Source: Alkalicoccus luteus
GTDB taxonomy: Bacteria > Bacillota > Bacilli > Bacillales > Salisediminibacteriaceae
NCBI GenBank assembly: GCA_052061695.1
Contig: JBPZEY010000001.1
Length of the DNA stretch: 64,000 nucleotides
Strand: one strand, 5' to 3'
Below the pieces are notes generated by a model. It was not told where the DNA came from and made no database searches. It saw only the letters and a program-made list of their open reading frames with translations. The stretch's first letter is position 1. Every line of letters begins with the position of its first letter. Made by a program: the position numbers and the translations under genes. This document shows positions 16,681 to 25,147 of this stretch, in pieces.

Positions 16681-16941
16681 TTACATCAGCATCCAGATCC
16701 AGAATCCAGCGTGGATCAGGACAGCAGCCGGCATACCGGCGCGAAAAACAAGCGTACGCGTTTTATGCCGGATAAGCCTTCCAGTCACGATCATCAGCGG
16801 CGCTGCTCCGGCAAATGCCCAAAGCAGCAGCGTCTTTTCCTGAATCCGCCACTTGCCGAGCCGGGCCTTTCGCTTATCCGCTGCAAAAAACGCAGCTCCA
16901 ATTGCATTGACGGTGATATAATAGACCGCTGCTGTTATCAT
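16681..16941 (-). CDS. ysdA: DUF1294 membrane protein (YsdA)
   Basis: This 86-residue protein matches the DUF1294 family of small membrane proteins with about three hydrophobic helices; FFAADKRKARLGKWRIQE followed by LLLWAFAGAAPL is characteristic (the KRKA segment is usually near the first loop). Function is unknown. I chose the ATG at 16941 because GGAGG lies eight bases before it and the length matches YsdA (89 residues); the open frame runs further upstream into the rplT terminator. It follows infC-rpmI-rplT as in B. subtilis. Confidence 0.82.
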   Translation of the reverse strand: MITAAVYYITVNAIGAAFFAADKRKARLGKWRIQEKTLLLWAFAGAAPLMIVTGRLIRHKTRTLVFRAGMPAAVLIHAGFWIWMLM

Positions 16942-16997
16942 CCACACTGCCTCCATCATCGATATCCAAGCCCGCCATACAAAGCGCGGCGGCCATG

Positions 16998-17031
16998 AAA
17001 AAAGGCTGCCCGGCATAAGTGCGGGGCAGCC
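16998..17031 (-). terminator. Terminator after rplT
   Basis: On the minus strand GGCTGCCC and GGGCAGCC arms are followed by TTTTTT, 11 bases past the rplT stop. Confidence 0.88.
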
Positions 17032-17041
17032 GACTGTTTCA

Positions 17042-17398
17042 TTACTTCAGGTTTTCTTTCGCTTTTGCAGCAAGATCTGCAAACGCCTGCTCGTCGTTGA
17101 TCGCGATATCAGCGAGCATTTTACGGTTCATGTCGATTCCTGCTGTCTTCAGACCGTGCATCAGACGGCTGTAGGAAAGACCATTCATGCGGGCTGCCGC
17201 ATTGATTCGTGTAATCCACAGCTGACGGAAGTCACGCTTCTTCTGACGGCGGTCACGGTAGGCATACAGGTGAGATTTCATTACCTGATCCTGCGCGACG
17301 CGGAACAGACGGTGTTTGGAACCGTAATAACCTTTCGCTAGTTTTAATACTCTTTTACGACGACGACGGGATACATATCCGCCTTTTACTCGAGCCAT
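17042..17398 (-). CDS. rplT: 50S ribosomal protein L20
   Basis: L20 is an early 23S rRNA-binding assembly protein. The 118 residues are full length and begin MARVKGGYVSRRRRKRVLKLAKGY, the basic N-terminal extension, followed by the globular domain (YAYRDRRQKKRDFRQLWITRINAA). In Bacillaceae L20 also represses its own operon by binding the infC leader, and such a leader is seen upstream of infC here. It is the last gene of infC-rpmI-rplT. Confidence 0.98.
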   Translation of the reverse strand: MARVKGGYVSRRRRKRVLKLAKGYYGSKHRLFRVAQDQVMKSHLYAYRDRRQKKRDFRQLWITRINAAARMNGLSYSRLMHGLKTAGIDMNRKMLADIAINDEQAFADLAAKAKENLK

Positions 17399-17460
17399 CG
17401 TAATCCCTCCTCAAATGATATAGTTTCACGGGCTGCGCTGCAGCTTCCGTTATCTGTTCG

Positions 17461-17652
17461 TTACTTTACGAGCTCGTTGATGCGCTTCTGGTCGCCTTTA
17501 GAGACGAGAGCAGATTTACGGAGCTTACGCTTCTGCTTCTGGGACTTGTTTGCCGCCAGGTGGCTTGTGTAGCCGTGGCTGCGCTTAAGCTTGCCGGAAC
17601 CTGTTCTTTTAAAACGTTTTGATGCACCGCTGTGCGTCTTCATCTTTGGCAT
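17461..17652 (-). CDS. rpmI: 50S ribosomal protein L35
   Basis: L35 is a small basic large-subunit protein. The sequence MPKMKTHSGASKRFKRTG is the family's conserved N-terminus. The start is the ATG at 17652 with AAAGGATG upstream; a TTG two codons earlier is not needed. The 63 residues are close to the normal 64-66. It lies between infC and rplT in the conserved operon. Confidence 0.97.
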   Translation of the reverse strand: MPKMKTHSGASKRFKRTGSGKLKRSHGYTSHLAANKSQKQKRKLRKSALVSKGDQKRINELVK

Positions 17653-17738
17653 GGTCAAACATCCTTTCCTGCTATAGAAATCGTTGTTGTCTCAAGGTGA
17701 AGCGGAAACGGTCGTGGGCTGAATCACAGGCCGCCGCT

Positions 17739-18260
17739 CTATTTTTCGTTTTCTTTATTTGGCGCAAGCACGAGGAACATGCTGCGGCCTTCCATCTTCG
17801 GCTTCTGTTCAATCGTCGCGAGATCCTTGCACTCATCGGCAAGACGGACGAGAACTTTGCGGCCGAGTTCGGAATGCGTAATGGCACGTCCGCGGAAGCG
17901 GATCGCAGCCTTTACTTTATCGCCTTTTTCAAGAAACTTTCGTGCATTGCGAAGCTTTGTGTTGAAATCATGTTCTTCGATGTTCGGGCTGAGTCGAACT
18001 TCTTTCAAGTTAATGATTTTCTGCTTCTTGCGCGCTTCTTTTTCTTTCTTCTGTTGCTCGAAGCGATACTTACCGTAGTCCATGATACGGCATACAGGCG
18101 GCTTTGCGTTCGGTGCTACCATCACAAGATCAAGGTCAGCATTGCGGGCCATGTCCAATGCTTCCTGCTTGGATTTCACACCGATCTGATCGCCGTTTGC
18201 ACCAATCAGACGAACTTCACGGGCACGAATATTTTCGTTGACGAACATATCCTTACTAAT
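17739..18260 (-). CDS. infC: Translation initiation factor IF-3 (AUU start)
   Basis: IF-3 binds the 30S subunit and checks start-codon and initiator-tRNA pairing. The protein begins (M)SKDMFVNENIRAREVRLI and contains the linker RFEQQKKEKEARKKQK and C-terminal RGRAITHSELG. The start is ATT at 18260: GGAGGTGG lies just upstream and the conserved N-terminus begins exactly there. AUU starts are the known autoregulatory feature of infC in B. subtilis and E. coli, since IF-3 rejects non-standard starts. It is 173 residues long. A long leader with a terminator precedes it. Confidence 0.96.
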   Translation of the reverse strand: MSKDMFVNENIRAREVRLIGANGDQIGVKSKQEALDMARNADLDLVMVAPNAKPPVCRIMDYGKYRFEQQKKEKEARKKQKIINLKEVRLSPNIEEHDFNTKLRNARKFLEKGDKVKAAIRFRGRAITHSELGRKVLVRLADECKDLATIEQKPKMEGRSMFLVLAPNKENEK

Positions 18261-18454
18261 ATTGAGCCACCTCCATAATGTCTCGGAGCAAAGCAAGAGC
18301 TTTCACGTGTCGTGAAAGCAGAAAAAAAGCGTGGGCACACTTCGCCCACACTTCACCTATCGTAAAATAGATCCACGATAACCTGAACGTACTGATGACG
18401 AAACAGGTGAGAAGCGGGCGCTTCTTCTTGCTTTGGAGTCCGTATATTGTTCAC
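18261..18454 (-). ncRNA. infC-rpmI-rplT leader (L20-type attenuator)
   Basis: About 195 bases lie between the infC promoter and the AUU start. On the minus strand a terminator (AGTGTGGGC/GCCCACGCT arms, then T7; 18322-18353) sits in the middle, as in the B. subtilis L20 leader, where L20 binding favours termination. A second perfect 9-base hairpin (GCTTTCACG/CGTGAAAGC, 18299-18319) lies between the terminator and the ribosome site. The L20-binding fold itself was not modelled. Confidence 0.75.
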
Positions 18455-18460
18455 CAGTAC

Positions 18461-18489
18461 ACTCTATCAGGTACGCCCGCTCCTGTCAA
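18461..18489 (-). promoter_or_regulatory. Sigma-A promoter of infC-rpmI-rplT
   Basis: TTGACA (18484-18489) and TAGAGT (18461-18466) have 17-base spacing on the minus strand, just past the thrS stop codon. Confidence 0.75.
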
Positions 18490-18498
18490 CTGCTTCTC

Positions 18499-20433
18499 TT
18501 ACTTGGATTTATCGGCGATCGTCTGCTTCATATGAGAGGCGAACGCTTCAAGGCTCATTTCTTCTGTTTCTTTTTGTCCGTATCGGCGTACGTTGACGCC
18601 GCTGCTCTCAATTTCCTTATCGCCCAGCACGAGCAGATAAGGTATTTTTTTCATTTGCGCATCGCGGATTTTATAACCGAGTTTTTCATCACGCGTATCG
18701 ATCTCCACCCGCACACCTTCACGTCGCAGCCGGTCCTCGACCTGCTTCACGTAGTCAAGATGCACGTCGCTTACCGGAATCGCCTTCACCTGTACAGGTG
18801 CCAGCCAGGCCGGGAATGCCCCTTTGTATTCTTCAATCAGAAATGCAATAAACCGTTCCATCGTCGAGACGACACCACGGTGAATCACGACCGGACGATG
18901 ATCTTTGCCGTCTTCCCCTGTATACGTCAAGTCGAATCGCTCCGGCAGATGGAAGTCAAGCTGTACAGTGGAGAGCGTTTCGTCCTTGCCGAGCGCTGTC
19001 TTGACTTGAACGTCTAGCTTCGGTCCGTAAAAGGCCGCTTCCCCTTCTGCTTCCACGTACTCCACGCCCATATCATCGACGGCTTCTTTCAGCATATCCT
19101 GAGCCTTCTCCCACATCTCGTCGTTATCCACGTATTTCTCTGTGTTTTCTTTATCTCGGTAAGAAAGGCGGAAATAGTAATCGTTGATGCCGAAGTCGCT
19201 GTACACGGCCTGAATCAGCTCCACCACGCGGATGAATTCCTGCTTCAGCTGATCCGGACGGCAGAAAATGTGGGCATCGTTTAAGGTCATTGCTCTTACG
19301 CGCTGCAGACCCGCAAGCGCTCCTGACATCTCGTGCCGATGCATCGTGCCGAGCTCTGCAATCCGCAGTGGCAGATTGCGGTAGCTGTGCTTGTCATTTT
19401 TGTACACCATCATGTGATGCGGACAGTTCATCGGGCGCAGTACAAGATCCTCGCCGTCCATTTCCATCACCGGAAACATATCGTCCTGATAGTGATCCCA
19501 GTGGCCGGATGTTTTATACAAATCCACGCTGCCGAGTACCGGTGTATACACATGATTGTAGCCGAGTTTTTCTTCGATATCGACGATGTAACGTTCGACG
19601 ATGCGGCGGATCGTTGCGCCGTTTGGAAGCCATAGCGGCAGCCCCTGCCCTACTTTCTGATTGACTGCAAAAATGCCCAGTTCCTTGCCAAGTTTACGGT
19701 GATCGCGCTCTTTTCGCTCCTCCAGCAGCTGCAGGTAATCATCGACTTCCTGCTGCTTCACAAAAGCAGTTCCGTAAATGCGCTGAAGCATTTTATTATT
19801 GCTGTCGCCACGCCAGTAAGCACCGTTCACCTGCATCAGCTTAAATTTCTTCAGCTTGGACGTCTGCGGTACGTGGACGCCCCGGCAGAGATCGAAAAAC
19901 TCTCCCTGCTCATATATCGAGATCGTTTCCCCGGCCGGTATCTCTTCCAGCAGCTCCAGCTTCAGCTCATCCCCAATTTCTTTATAGCGCTCGATCGCCT
20001 CCTCACGGGAGACTTCCACTCGTTTAATTTCATGATTCTCATCGATGATCTTCTTCATTTCCTTTTCGATCTTCGGCAAGTCTTCACTCGTAATCGGCTC
20101 ATCGACATCGATGTCGTAGTAGAACCCTTCCTCGATCACCGGTCCAACGCCGAGCTGCACGTTGCCATAGAGACGCTTCACAGCCTGCGCGAGCAAATGA
20201 GCCGTGCTGTGCCGGAGTATATGCAGCCCTTCATCGGACTGATACGTAATAATTTCAATATCTCCGCTCTCTTGAATTGGTGTGCGCAAATCAATCTCTT
20301 CTCCATTCCACTTGCCTGCCAGTGCATTTTTTCGAAGCCCCGGTGAAATCGACTGGGCTACGTCCTCTGTCGTTACGCCCGCCTCAAATGCTTTCACTGC
20401 GCCGTCTGGAAAAGTCAGCTGAATTTCTGCCAT
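18499..20433 (-). CDS. thrS: Threonyl-tRNA synthetase
   Basis: ThrRS charges tRNA-Thr. The 644 residues include an N-terminal TGS domain (FPDGAVKAFEAGVTTEDVAQSI), the editing domain with HLLAQAVKRL, the class II core with the zinc ligand region RPMNCPHHMMVY, motif 2 in GTMHRHEMSGALAGLQRVRAM, motif 3 with HRGVVSTMERFIAFLIE, and a C-terminal anticodon-binding domain. AAAGGAGG precedes the ATG. It has its own promoter and a threonine-specific T-box, and is followed by the infC operon. Confidence 0.98.
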   Translation of the reverse strand: MAEIQLTFPDGAVKAFEAGVTTEDVAQSISPGLRKNALAGKWNGEEIDLRTPIQESGDIEIITYQSDEGLHILRHSTAHLLAQAVKRLYGNVQLGVGPVIEEGFYYDIDVDEPITSEDLPKIEKEMKKIIDENHEIKRVEVSREEAIERYKEIGDELKLELLEEIPAGETISIYEQGEFFDLCRGVHVPQTSKLKKFKLMQVNGAYWRGDSNNKMLQRIYGTAFVKQQEVDDYLQLLEERKERDHRKLGKELGIFAVNQKVGQGLPLWLPNGATIRRIVERYIVDIEEKLGYNHVYTPVLGSVDLYKTSGHWDHYQDDMFPVMEMDGEDLVLRPMNCPHHMMVYKNDKHSYRNLPLRIAELGTMHRHEMSGALAGLQRVRAMTLNDAHIFCRPDQLKQEFIRVVELIQAVYSDFGINDYYFRLSYRDKENTEKYVDNDEMWEKAQDMLKEAVDDMGVEYVEAEGEAAFYGPKLDVQVKTALGKDETLSTVQLDFHLPERFDLTYTGEDGKDHRPVVIHRGVVSTMERFIAFLIEEYKGAFPAWLAPVQVKAIPVSDVHLDYVKQVEDRLRREGVRVEIDTRDEKLGYKIRDAQMKKIPYLLVLGDKEIESSGVNVRRYGQKETEEMSLEAFASHMKQTIADKSK

Positions 20434-20474
20434 CGTCTTCTTCCTCCTTTAAGTATATCTGCAAGATCAAGCAC

Positions 20475-20740
20475 AAAAAAAGCACACGTCCCTTCTGATT
20501 TAAAAATCAGAAGGGACGTGTGCCGACGTGGTTCCACCCTTATTCCGGGCCAAAGCCCGCTTCGTTCAGCCGTTAACGGCGGCAGCCGTCCGCCTCTAGC
20601 CGGCTTCCCGGGTCAAAACGGATGCTCAAAGGTGGTAACCAGTACCCCGTACCGCAGGAAGCTCTCAGCAGGCTGCTTCCCTCTCTGTTCCGGCCTTCAA
20701 GTACGATCTCGTCCTTCTCAACGCTGTGCGTATGAACCTG
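20475..20740 (-). ncRNA. T-box leader of thrS, Thr (ACC) specifier
   Basis: The minus strand has the T-box sequence TAAGGGTGGAACCACGT just before a long terminator hairpin: GCACACGTCCCTTCTGATTT and its complement, 20482-20523, followed by T7. In stem I the segment GTT-ACC-ACCTTTGAGC aligns with GAA-TTC-ACTCCCGAGC of the pheS leader, placing ACC (Thr) as specifier at 20634-20636. AGAGAGGGAAGC further upstream fits stem I. The specifier matches thrS. Confidence 0.92.
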
Positions 20741-20746
20741 AAACTT

Positions 20747-20775
20747 AGTATAGCGGGGCTCCTCATAAAAATCAA
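20747..20775 (-). promoter_or_regulatory. Sigma-A promoter of thrS
   Basis: TTGATT (20770-20775) and TATACT (20747-20752) are spaced by 17 bases on the minus strand, between the mqnC stop and the T-box. Confidence 0.78.
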
Positions 20776-20782
20776 GAGCTGG

Positions 20783-21889
20783 TCAGTTTTGCATAATAAA
20801 GTCTTTTTCGACTGTCTCGCCTTCCGCAAAGGAGCGCAGGTGCTTGTACTTCGTATTACGCTGGACAGGCGTTTTACCTGCTTCACGGATCAATCGCAAA
20901 ATCAGATTCGTGTCGACCTTATACGTAGCACCGGCAGCTGATACAACATTTTCCTCAATCATCGTGCTTCCGAAGTCATTACAGCCGTAAGAAAGAGACG
21001 TTTTGCCGACTTCAGGTCCCATCGTCACCCAGGACGACTGGAAATTCGGAATGTTATCGAGGAAAATACGGGAAATCGCCAAGTTTTTCAAGTAGTCACG
21101 CGGCGTCACCTTTTCCCCTTTCATATTCGTGTTTTCCGGCTGGAACGTCCAGGAAATAAAGGCGAGGAAGCAGTCTGCGTCGTCCTGTGCGTCTCGGACA
21201 CGCTGCAGGTGAAGTGCTCTCTCTTCCATGGATTCGCCAAAGCCGATGACCATCGTAGCCGTACCATGCATGCCGGCGCGTTTCACAGCCTTCATGCAGT
21301 CGATCCACTGCTCCCAGGTGCCTTTCAACCGGCTGATCTTTCTTCTCGTGCGGTTATCCAGAATTTCTGCGCCGCCGCCCGGTACAGAGTCCAATCCCGC
21401 TTCCTTCAGCTGCTTGAGAACCTCATCGACGGACAGACCGGAAACATCGGCCATTTTGTAAATCTCTGCAGGTGAAAACGAGTGCATCGTGATGTCGAAC
21501 CGCTTCTTGATTTCGCGAAGCAGATCCGTATAATAGCTGAACGGCAGGTTCGGGTTCGTACCGCCCTGCATTAGAATCTCCGTCCCGCCGACATCGATGG
21601 TCTCCTGGATCTTTTGAAAAATCACTTCGTTATCCAGCGTATAGCCGTCCTTCGCGTTCGGAGGCCGGTAAAACGCACAAAAACGGCAGTATGTGTCGCA
21701 GAAGTTCGTATAGTTGACGTTGCGTCCAATCACAAAAGTGGTCTCCGGCTCCGGATGCCACTGCTTCATCTTCTCGTTTGCGAGCTCACCCATCTTCTCT
21801 ACTTCATCTGATTCGTAAAGACGGATGGCATCTTCTACAGTAATTCGCTCCCCGTTCCGAGAGCGTTCCAGAATATCATCGATACTCAT
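20783..21889 (-). CDS. mqnC: Cyclic dehypoxanthinyl futalosine synthase (radical SAM)
   Basis: MqnC is a radical SAM enzyme of the futalosine route to menaquinone; it cyclises dehypoxanthine futalosine. The 368 residues contain the CX3CX2C cluster motif in NFCDTYCRFCAFYR at about 63-76, then EILMQGGTNPNLP, SPAEIYKMA and SVPGGGAEIL, all typical of the MqnC/MqnE/CofH group. MqnE, the sister enzyme, is the main alternative; the IGRNVNYTNFC and PGGGAEIL segments and length favour MqnC. B. subtilis uses the classical men pathway and has ytxC/ytxB at this position instead. It has its own promoter. Confidence 0.85.
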   Translation of the reverse strand: MSIDDILERSRNGERITVEDAIRLYESDEVEKMGELANEKMKQWHPEPETTFVIGRNVNYTNFCDTYCRFCAFYRPPNAKDGYTLDNEVIFQKIQETIDVGGTEILMQGGTNPNLPFSYYTDLLREIKKRFDITMHSFSPAEIYKMADVSGLSVDEVLKQLKEAGLDSVPGGGAEILDNRTRRKISRLKGTWEQWIDCMKAVKRAGMHGTATMVIGFGESMEERALHLQRVRDAQDDADCFLAFISWTFQPENTNMKGEKVTPRDYLKNLAISRIFLDNIPNFQSSWVTMGPEVGKTSLSYGCNDFGSTMIEENVVSAAGATYKVDTNLILRLIREAGKTPVQRNTKYKHLRSFAEGETVEKDFIMQN

Positions 21890-21928
21890 CTAGGAATCCC
21901 CCATTCATAACTTACAAGCTCTTGTCCT

Positions 21929-21956
21929 ATCGTACCACATTCTGTGCGGCGGTCAA
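21929..21956 (-). promoter_or_regulatory. Promoter of mqnC
   Basis: TTGACC (21951-21956) and TACGAT (21929-21934) with 16-base spacing and a TGG extended -10 lie about 40 bases before the mqnC start on the minus strand. Confidence 0.65.
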
Positions 21957-22083
21957 AAAGAAACCGTTGTAATCAACCAGTGAACAGTCTGTGTCCACGC
22001 GCAGCTTCTGCAGACGTTCCAGCTGTACATTCCCCTCCAAATCTATCTTTCTGCACGTGTTTCTGATCATCTCCTCCCTGTTA

Positions 22084-22114
22084 AATAAAGAAGCTGCCTT
22101 GATCAGGCAGCTTC
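22084..22114 (-). terminator. Terminator downstream of dnaI
   Basis: GAAGCTGCC and GGCAGCTTC arms around a TGATCA-type loop, followed on the minus strand by TTTATTT. It directly follows repeat copy A. Confidence 0.8.
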
Positions 22115-22117
22115 TCC

Positions 22118-22201
22118 CAGAGTGTTGATAACGTTATTTCAGGTGAATTACCTTGCATCTGCCTGCATCTGCGGACCCTCGCTTTCCGGAGGGAACTCCT
22201 G
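22118..22201 (-). repeat. Interspersed structured repeat, copy A
   Basis: The core (22118-22189, minus strand) begins CCGGAAAGCGAG, includes GCAGATGCAGGCAGATGCAA and ends AACACTCTG. It differs from copy C at 59228-59299 at about four of 72 positions and resembles copy B at 25848-25919 more distantly. It reads from dnaI toward the terminator hairpin that begins four bases after the core. The 22202-22281 stretch before it shows no gene. Confidence 0.8.
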
Positions 22202-22281
22202 GAAATAGCTGAAGGGAAGCTTTTAGCGAAAAGCGGAGCAGGCTTGCATAGAAAACGGCATGCTTCTTCTGTCTCCATTCA

Positions 22282-23220
22282 TCAGTCTGTCCGCCGGTTG
22301 CGGCCGCTCATGGGGATTTCATCAGTCAGGTGACGAATCCGTTCCATGATCCGCTTCGCTTTCAGTTCGTCTACCTTTTCCGCTCCGCGCGTCTGTGTGG
22401 AGGCGAAGTGCAGCTCCAGGTCGTCCAGGCTGAAATTAGAGGTGAAGACGGTAGGCAGCTTTTCCATCATGCGGAACTGCAGCAGGGAGCCGAATACTTC
22501 GTCCCGCACCCAAGGCGTCATCGTCTCTGCGCCGATGTCATCGAGAATCAGCACGCTGGCCCGTTTCACGTTATCGAGTTTATCCTGATAGGATCCGTCA
22601 GCAATTCCGCTTTTCAGCTCCCGTAAAAAGTCAGGTGTGTAAACGAGCATTGTTTCTACTTCCTGGTCAGCAAACTCGTTGGCGATCGCACTGACCAAAA
22701 ACGTTTTTCCGACCCCGAATGGACCGTGGATGTAAAGACCTTTAGCCGTTTCCCCAGGTACTGTGTTGGTACAAAACGCCAGCGCTTTGACGTAGGCGTC
22801 TGTTCTGGTTTCCGTATCTGACTCAAAGTCATCGAACGTCACAGTCAGCATATCCTTCGGCAGGTAAAGACTCTTCATAAATGATTCGTGTCTTTTCCGT
22901 TCGTCGTCCCGCCTCTTTAGCGGGCACGTCTGATAGGAAAGATGAATGCGCCCGCGCACTGCATCGAGCTGCGGCTGATAGCCCTGCATCACATTCGGAC
23001 AGGCGGCAAGTCCAGGACAGTGATCGCAGTTGTGCCACTGTTCTTTATACTGATACAGGTCGTTCAGACCGCTTTCAACAGCTTCGCGGCCAATCTCCGG
23101 ATGCTCGTTTAAGAATGCCGCCACTCTGCTGTCTGCTGTCACTTCCCGCGTCAGCTTGTTCAGCCGCTCCTGAATCCGTCCGTCACCAAACCGGCGCAGC
23201 GACTGGTTAATCGGGTCCAT
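22282..23220 (-). CDS. dnaI: Primosomal helicase loader DnaI
   Basis: DnaI is the AAA+ loader that places the replicative helicase DnaC on DNA together with DnaB and DnaD. The 312 residues have the N-terminal helicase-binding, zinc-ribbon-containing domain (CDHCPGLAACPN, then a later CPLK), and the ATPase with Walker A GPFGVGKTFL, Walker B VLILDDIGAE and sensor region FTSNFSLDDLE. GAGGAGG precedes the ATG. It follows dnaB by three bases, so the two are co-translated. It is the last gene of the nrdR-dnaB-dnaI set. Confidence 0.96.
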   Translation of the reverse strand: MDPINQSLRRFGDGRIQERLNKLTREVTADSRVAAFLNEHPEIGREAVESGLNDLYQYKEQWHNCDHCPGLAACPNVMQGYQPQLDAVRGRIHLSYQTCPLKRRDDERKRHESFMKSLYLPKDMLTVTFDDFESDTETRTDAYVKALAFCTNTVPGETAKGLYIHGPFGVGKTFLVSAIANEFADQEVETMLVYTPDFLRELKSGIADGSYQDKLDNVKRASVLILDDIGAETMTPWVRDEVFGSLLQFRMMEKLPTVFTSNFSLDDLELHFASTQTRGAEKVDELKAKRIMERIRHLTDEIPMSGRNRRTD

Positions 23221-23223
23221 CGC

Positions 23224-24606
23224 TTATCCTCCTCTCTTTTCTTTTTTCTCGCGCAGCAGCGCTTTGTATTTTTCCGCTTCCTGCCTGGCCCGCTGCAGAG
23301 ACTGCTCATCCTGCTTTTTTTCTTCCTGGGGCTCCTGCATCCACTTCGGGAGAGGCTGCTTGACCTGTTTTCCCTGCGGCTGCTTCTGCTTTTGTTCATA
23401 ATTCTTTCTGCCTTCATGCTCCTGCTTGGCCAGTGCCATCGCATCCGCGACAGTCTTTACTTTTTTACGCTTCCACTGGGTCGCGATTTTAAAAGCGAGC
23501 CCTTTCGCCAGATTGCCGTTGTTGACGATATACAAATAGTCGATTAAAACATTCACAACGCCTGCCGGAAGTCCGTAATCGGCCATCAGCTCTTCGATAA
23601 TATCTACGTCGCCCGGGAACACTTTTGCCCCGTCGCTCAAGGCATGCAGGTATTCAAGAGGCGATGTCGTTTCAAAGTACTGAATCTGCCGCTCTTCGTC
23701 AGTAGCAGGCTTCTTTTGCACGGTGCGCAGCTGCGGCGGCTGGCTGCGCATGCCAAGCATCGGCGGTTTGCCGTTTTCCTGCAGACGGTATCGCCTTTTA
23801 GCGGCCTCACGCAGCTCCTTTACGTCGAGATGATCGGTGTGAAGCATCGCATCCTGAATTAAATAAGCAATTTCTTCCGCGCTGTACCGGTATAAAAACG
23901 CAATTTGACGAATACACGTTTCATTGATTTCGGTGTACAGCTCCTCCCGTTTAACGAACGGAGGCAGATAAGCTGCAATTTCTTCGAGCGTCAGCTCCTC
24001 ACTGCCAAAACTGAAGGAGGCTTCGTCGCCGCTCCCCTGCAGGATCGAGGCAGACGAGACAGCGTCGGCCATTTCCCCGGACGTACTTCGCATTTCAGAC
24101 GGATGGATCGAAGTGAATACTTCATCGAATCCTTGCGTCACTTTTTCAAAGCCGCTTTTATCTGATTTATGTACGGAAAAGGATTCCCGGAGTCTGCGGT
24201 ATCGTTCACGGCTGCCTATTCGATTGTACAAATACACGCTCAGTAAATCGTCCGCAAAAAAGTCGGCAGGCGAAAGCGGCTGCTTGAGCTCATATAAATA
24301 CACGCTGTCTCCGTCTTCCTGCTTTTTAAATGTGTCGAGCAGCCCCATTGCTTCGAGCTTTCTCCGTTCATCTGCCAGCATCGGCAGCGGCTGTCCGGTA
24401 TGCGTCATCCACTGTTTATGCGTGCCCCGGATGGAGAGGTCCGCACTCATGCTGATCTCTGATGCGAGCATCATATACAGGCTGTAAGCGACTGGTCCGA
24501 TAAGCGGCTGATATAAAAGTGTCAGCGAGCGGACACGTTCGTCCGGCACCGCTGCGGACATGACGGCGGTAAATGGTGTTGCGGGCTGTATGTCCTGCCA
24601 GCGCAT
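23224..24606 (-). CDS. dnaB: Replication initiation and membrane attachment protein DnaB
   Basis: Bacillus DnaB is not the helicase; it is the initiation protein that works with DnaD and DnaI in helicase loading and membrane attachment at oriC. The 460-residue protein has the DnaB N-terminal winged-helix region (TPFTAVMSAAVPDERVRSLTLLYQPLIGPVAYSLY) and a DnaB/DnaD2-type C-terminal domain (PGDVDIIEELMADYGLPAGVVNVLIDYLYIVNNGNL). It ends in a charged, Gln/Lys/Glu-rich tail. GGAGGG precedes the ATG. A terminator-like hairpin lies between nrdR and this gene. Confidence 0.95.
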   Translation of the reverse strand: MRWQDIQPATPFTAVMSAAVPDERVRSLTLLYQPLIGPVAYSLYMMLASEISMSADLSIRGTHKQWMTHTGQPLPMLADERRKLEAMGLLDTFKKQEDGDSVYLYELKQPLSPADFFADDLLSVYLYNRIGSRERYRRLRESFSVHKSDKSGFEKVTQGFDEVFTSIHPSEMRSTSGEMADAVSSASILQGSGDEASFSFGSEELTLEEIAAYLPPFVKREELYTEINETCIRQIAFLYRYSAEEIAYLIQDAMLHTDHLDVKELREAAKRRYRLQENGKPPMLGMRSQPPQLRTVQKKPATDEERQIQYFETTSPLEYLHALSDGAKVFPGDVDIIEELMADYGLPAGVVNVLIDYLYIVNNGNLAKGLAFKIATQWKRKKVKTVADAMALAKQEHEGRKNYEQKQKQPQGKQVKQPLPKWMQEPQEEKKQDEQSLQRARQEAEKYKALLREKKEKRGG

Positions 24607-24619
24607 GTCGTCATCCCTC

Positions 24620-24658
24620 CATAGAAAAGAGCCGCCCCGAAACAGACTGGGGCAGCCC
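24620..24658 (-). terminator. Hairpin between nrdR and dnaB
   Basis: On the minus strand GC(T)GCCCC and GGGGCGGC arms enclose AGTCTGTTTC and are followed by TCTTTTCT, close to the dnaB start. It could reduce readthrough into dnaB. Confidence 0.6.
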
Positions 24659-24664
24659 CGGTAG

Positions 24665-25132
24665 TTACGATCGTTTGTTTTCCCGGTTGATCAGATCCTT
24701 CAATTCGTCAACAAATACATTAATATCTTTAAACTGTCTGTAGACAGATGCAAATCGCACGTAAGCTACATCGTCGATATCAGCTAAATGCTGCATGACG
24801 TATTCACCAATATCGTTGCTGCTTATTTCCGATGCGCTTCGGTTCCGCATCTCTTTTTCCACTTCCGTCGTCAGCTGCTCCAAACGCTCGAGCGGAATCG
24901 GCCGCTTTTCACATGCCCGCACCAGACCGCGAAGCAGCTTTTCACGGCTGAACTCTTCCCGGTTGCCGTCTTTCTTTACCACAATCAGAGGCGTTTTCTC
25001 AACGCGCTCGAAAGTTGTATAGCGGTAGCCGCACGCTTCACACTCCCGGCGGCGCCGGATCGCTCTTCCTTCGTCGCTCGGTCTAGAATCTAATACCTTT
25101 GTTCCGTTATGAGAACAGTGCGGACATATCAT
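24665..25132 (-). CDS. nrdR: Transcriptional repressor NrdR
   Basis: NrdR senses dATP/ATP and represses ribonucleotide reductase genes. The zinc ribbon is clear: CPHC at the N-terminus and CEAC near residue 31. An ATP-cone domain follows (VVKKDGNREEFSREKLLRGLVRAC). I chose the ATG at 25132 because GAGGTG is six bases upstream and MICPHC is the expected start; the frame also has a GTG three codons earlier. It follows the unknown 135-residue gene by 15 bases. Confidence 0.96.
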   Translation of the reverse strand: MICPHCSHNGTKVLDSRPSDEGRAIRRRRECEACGYRYTTFERVEKTPLIVVKKDGNREEFSREKLLRGLVRACEKRPIPLERLEQLTTEVEKEMRNRSASEISSNDIGEYVMQHLADIDDVAYVRFASVYRQFKDINVFVDELKDLINRENKRS

Positions 25133-25147
25133 TGCGGACACCTCACT

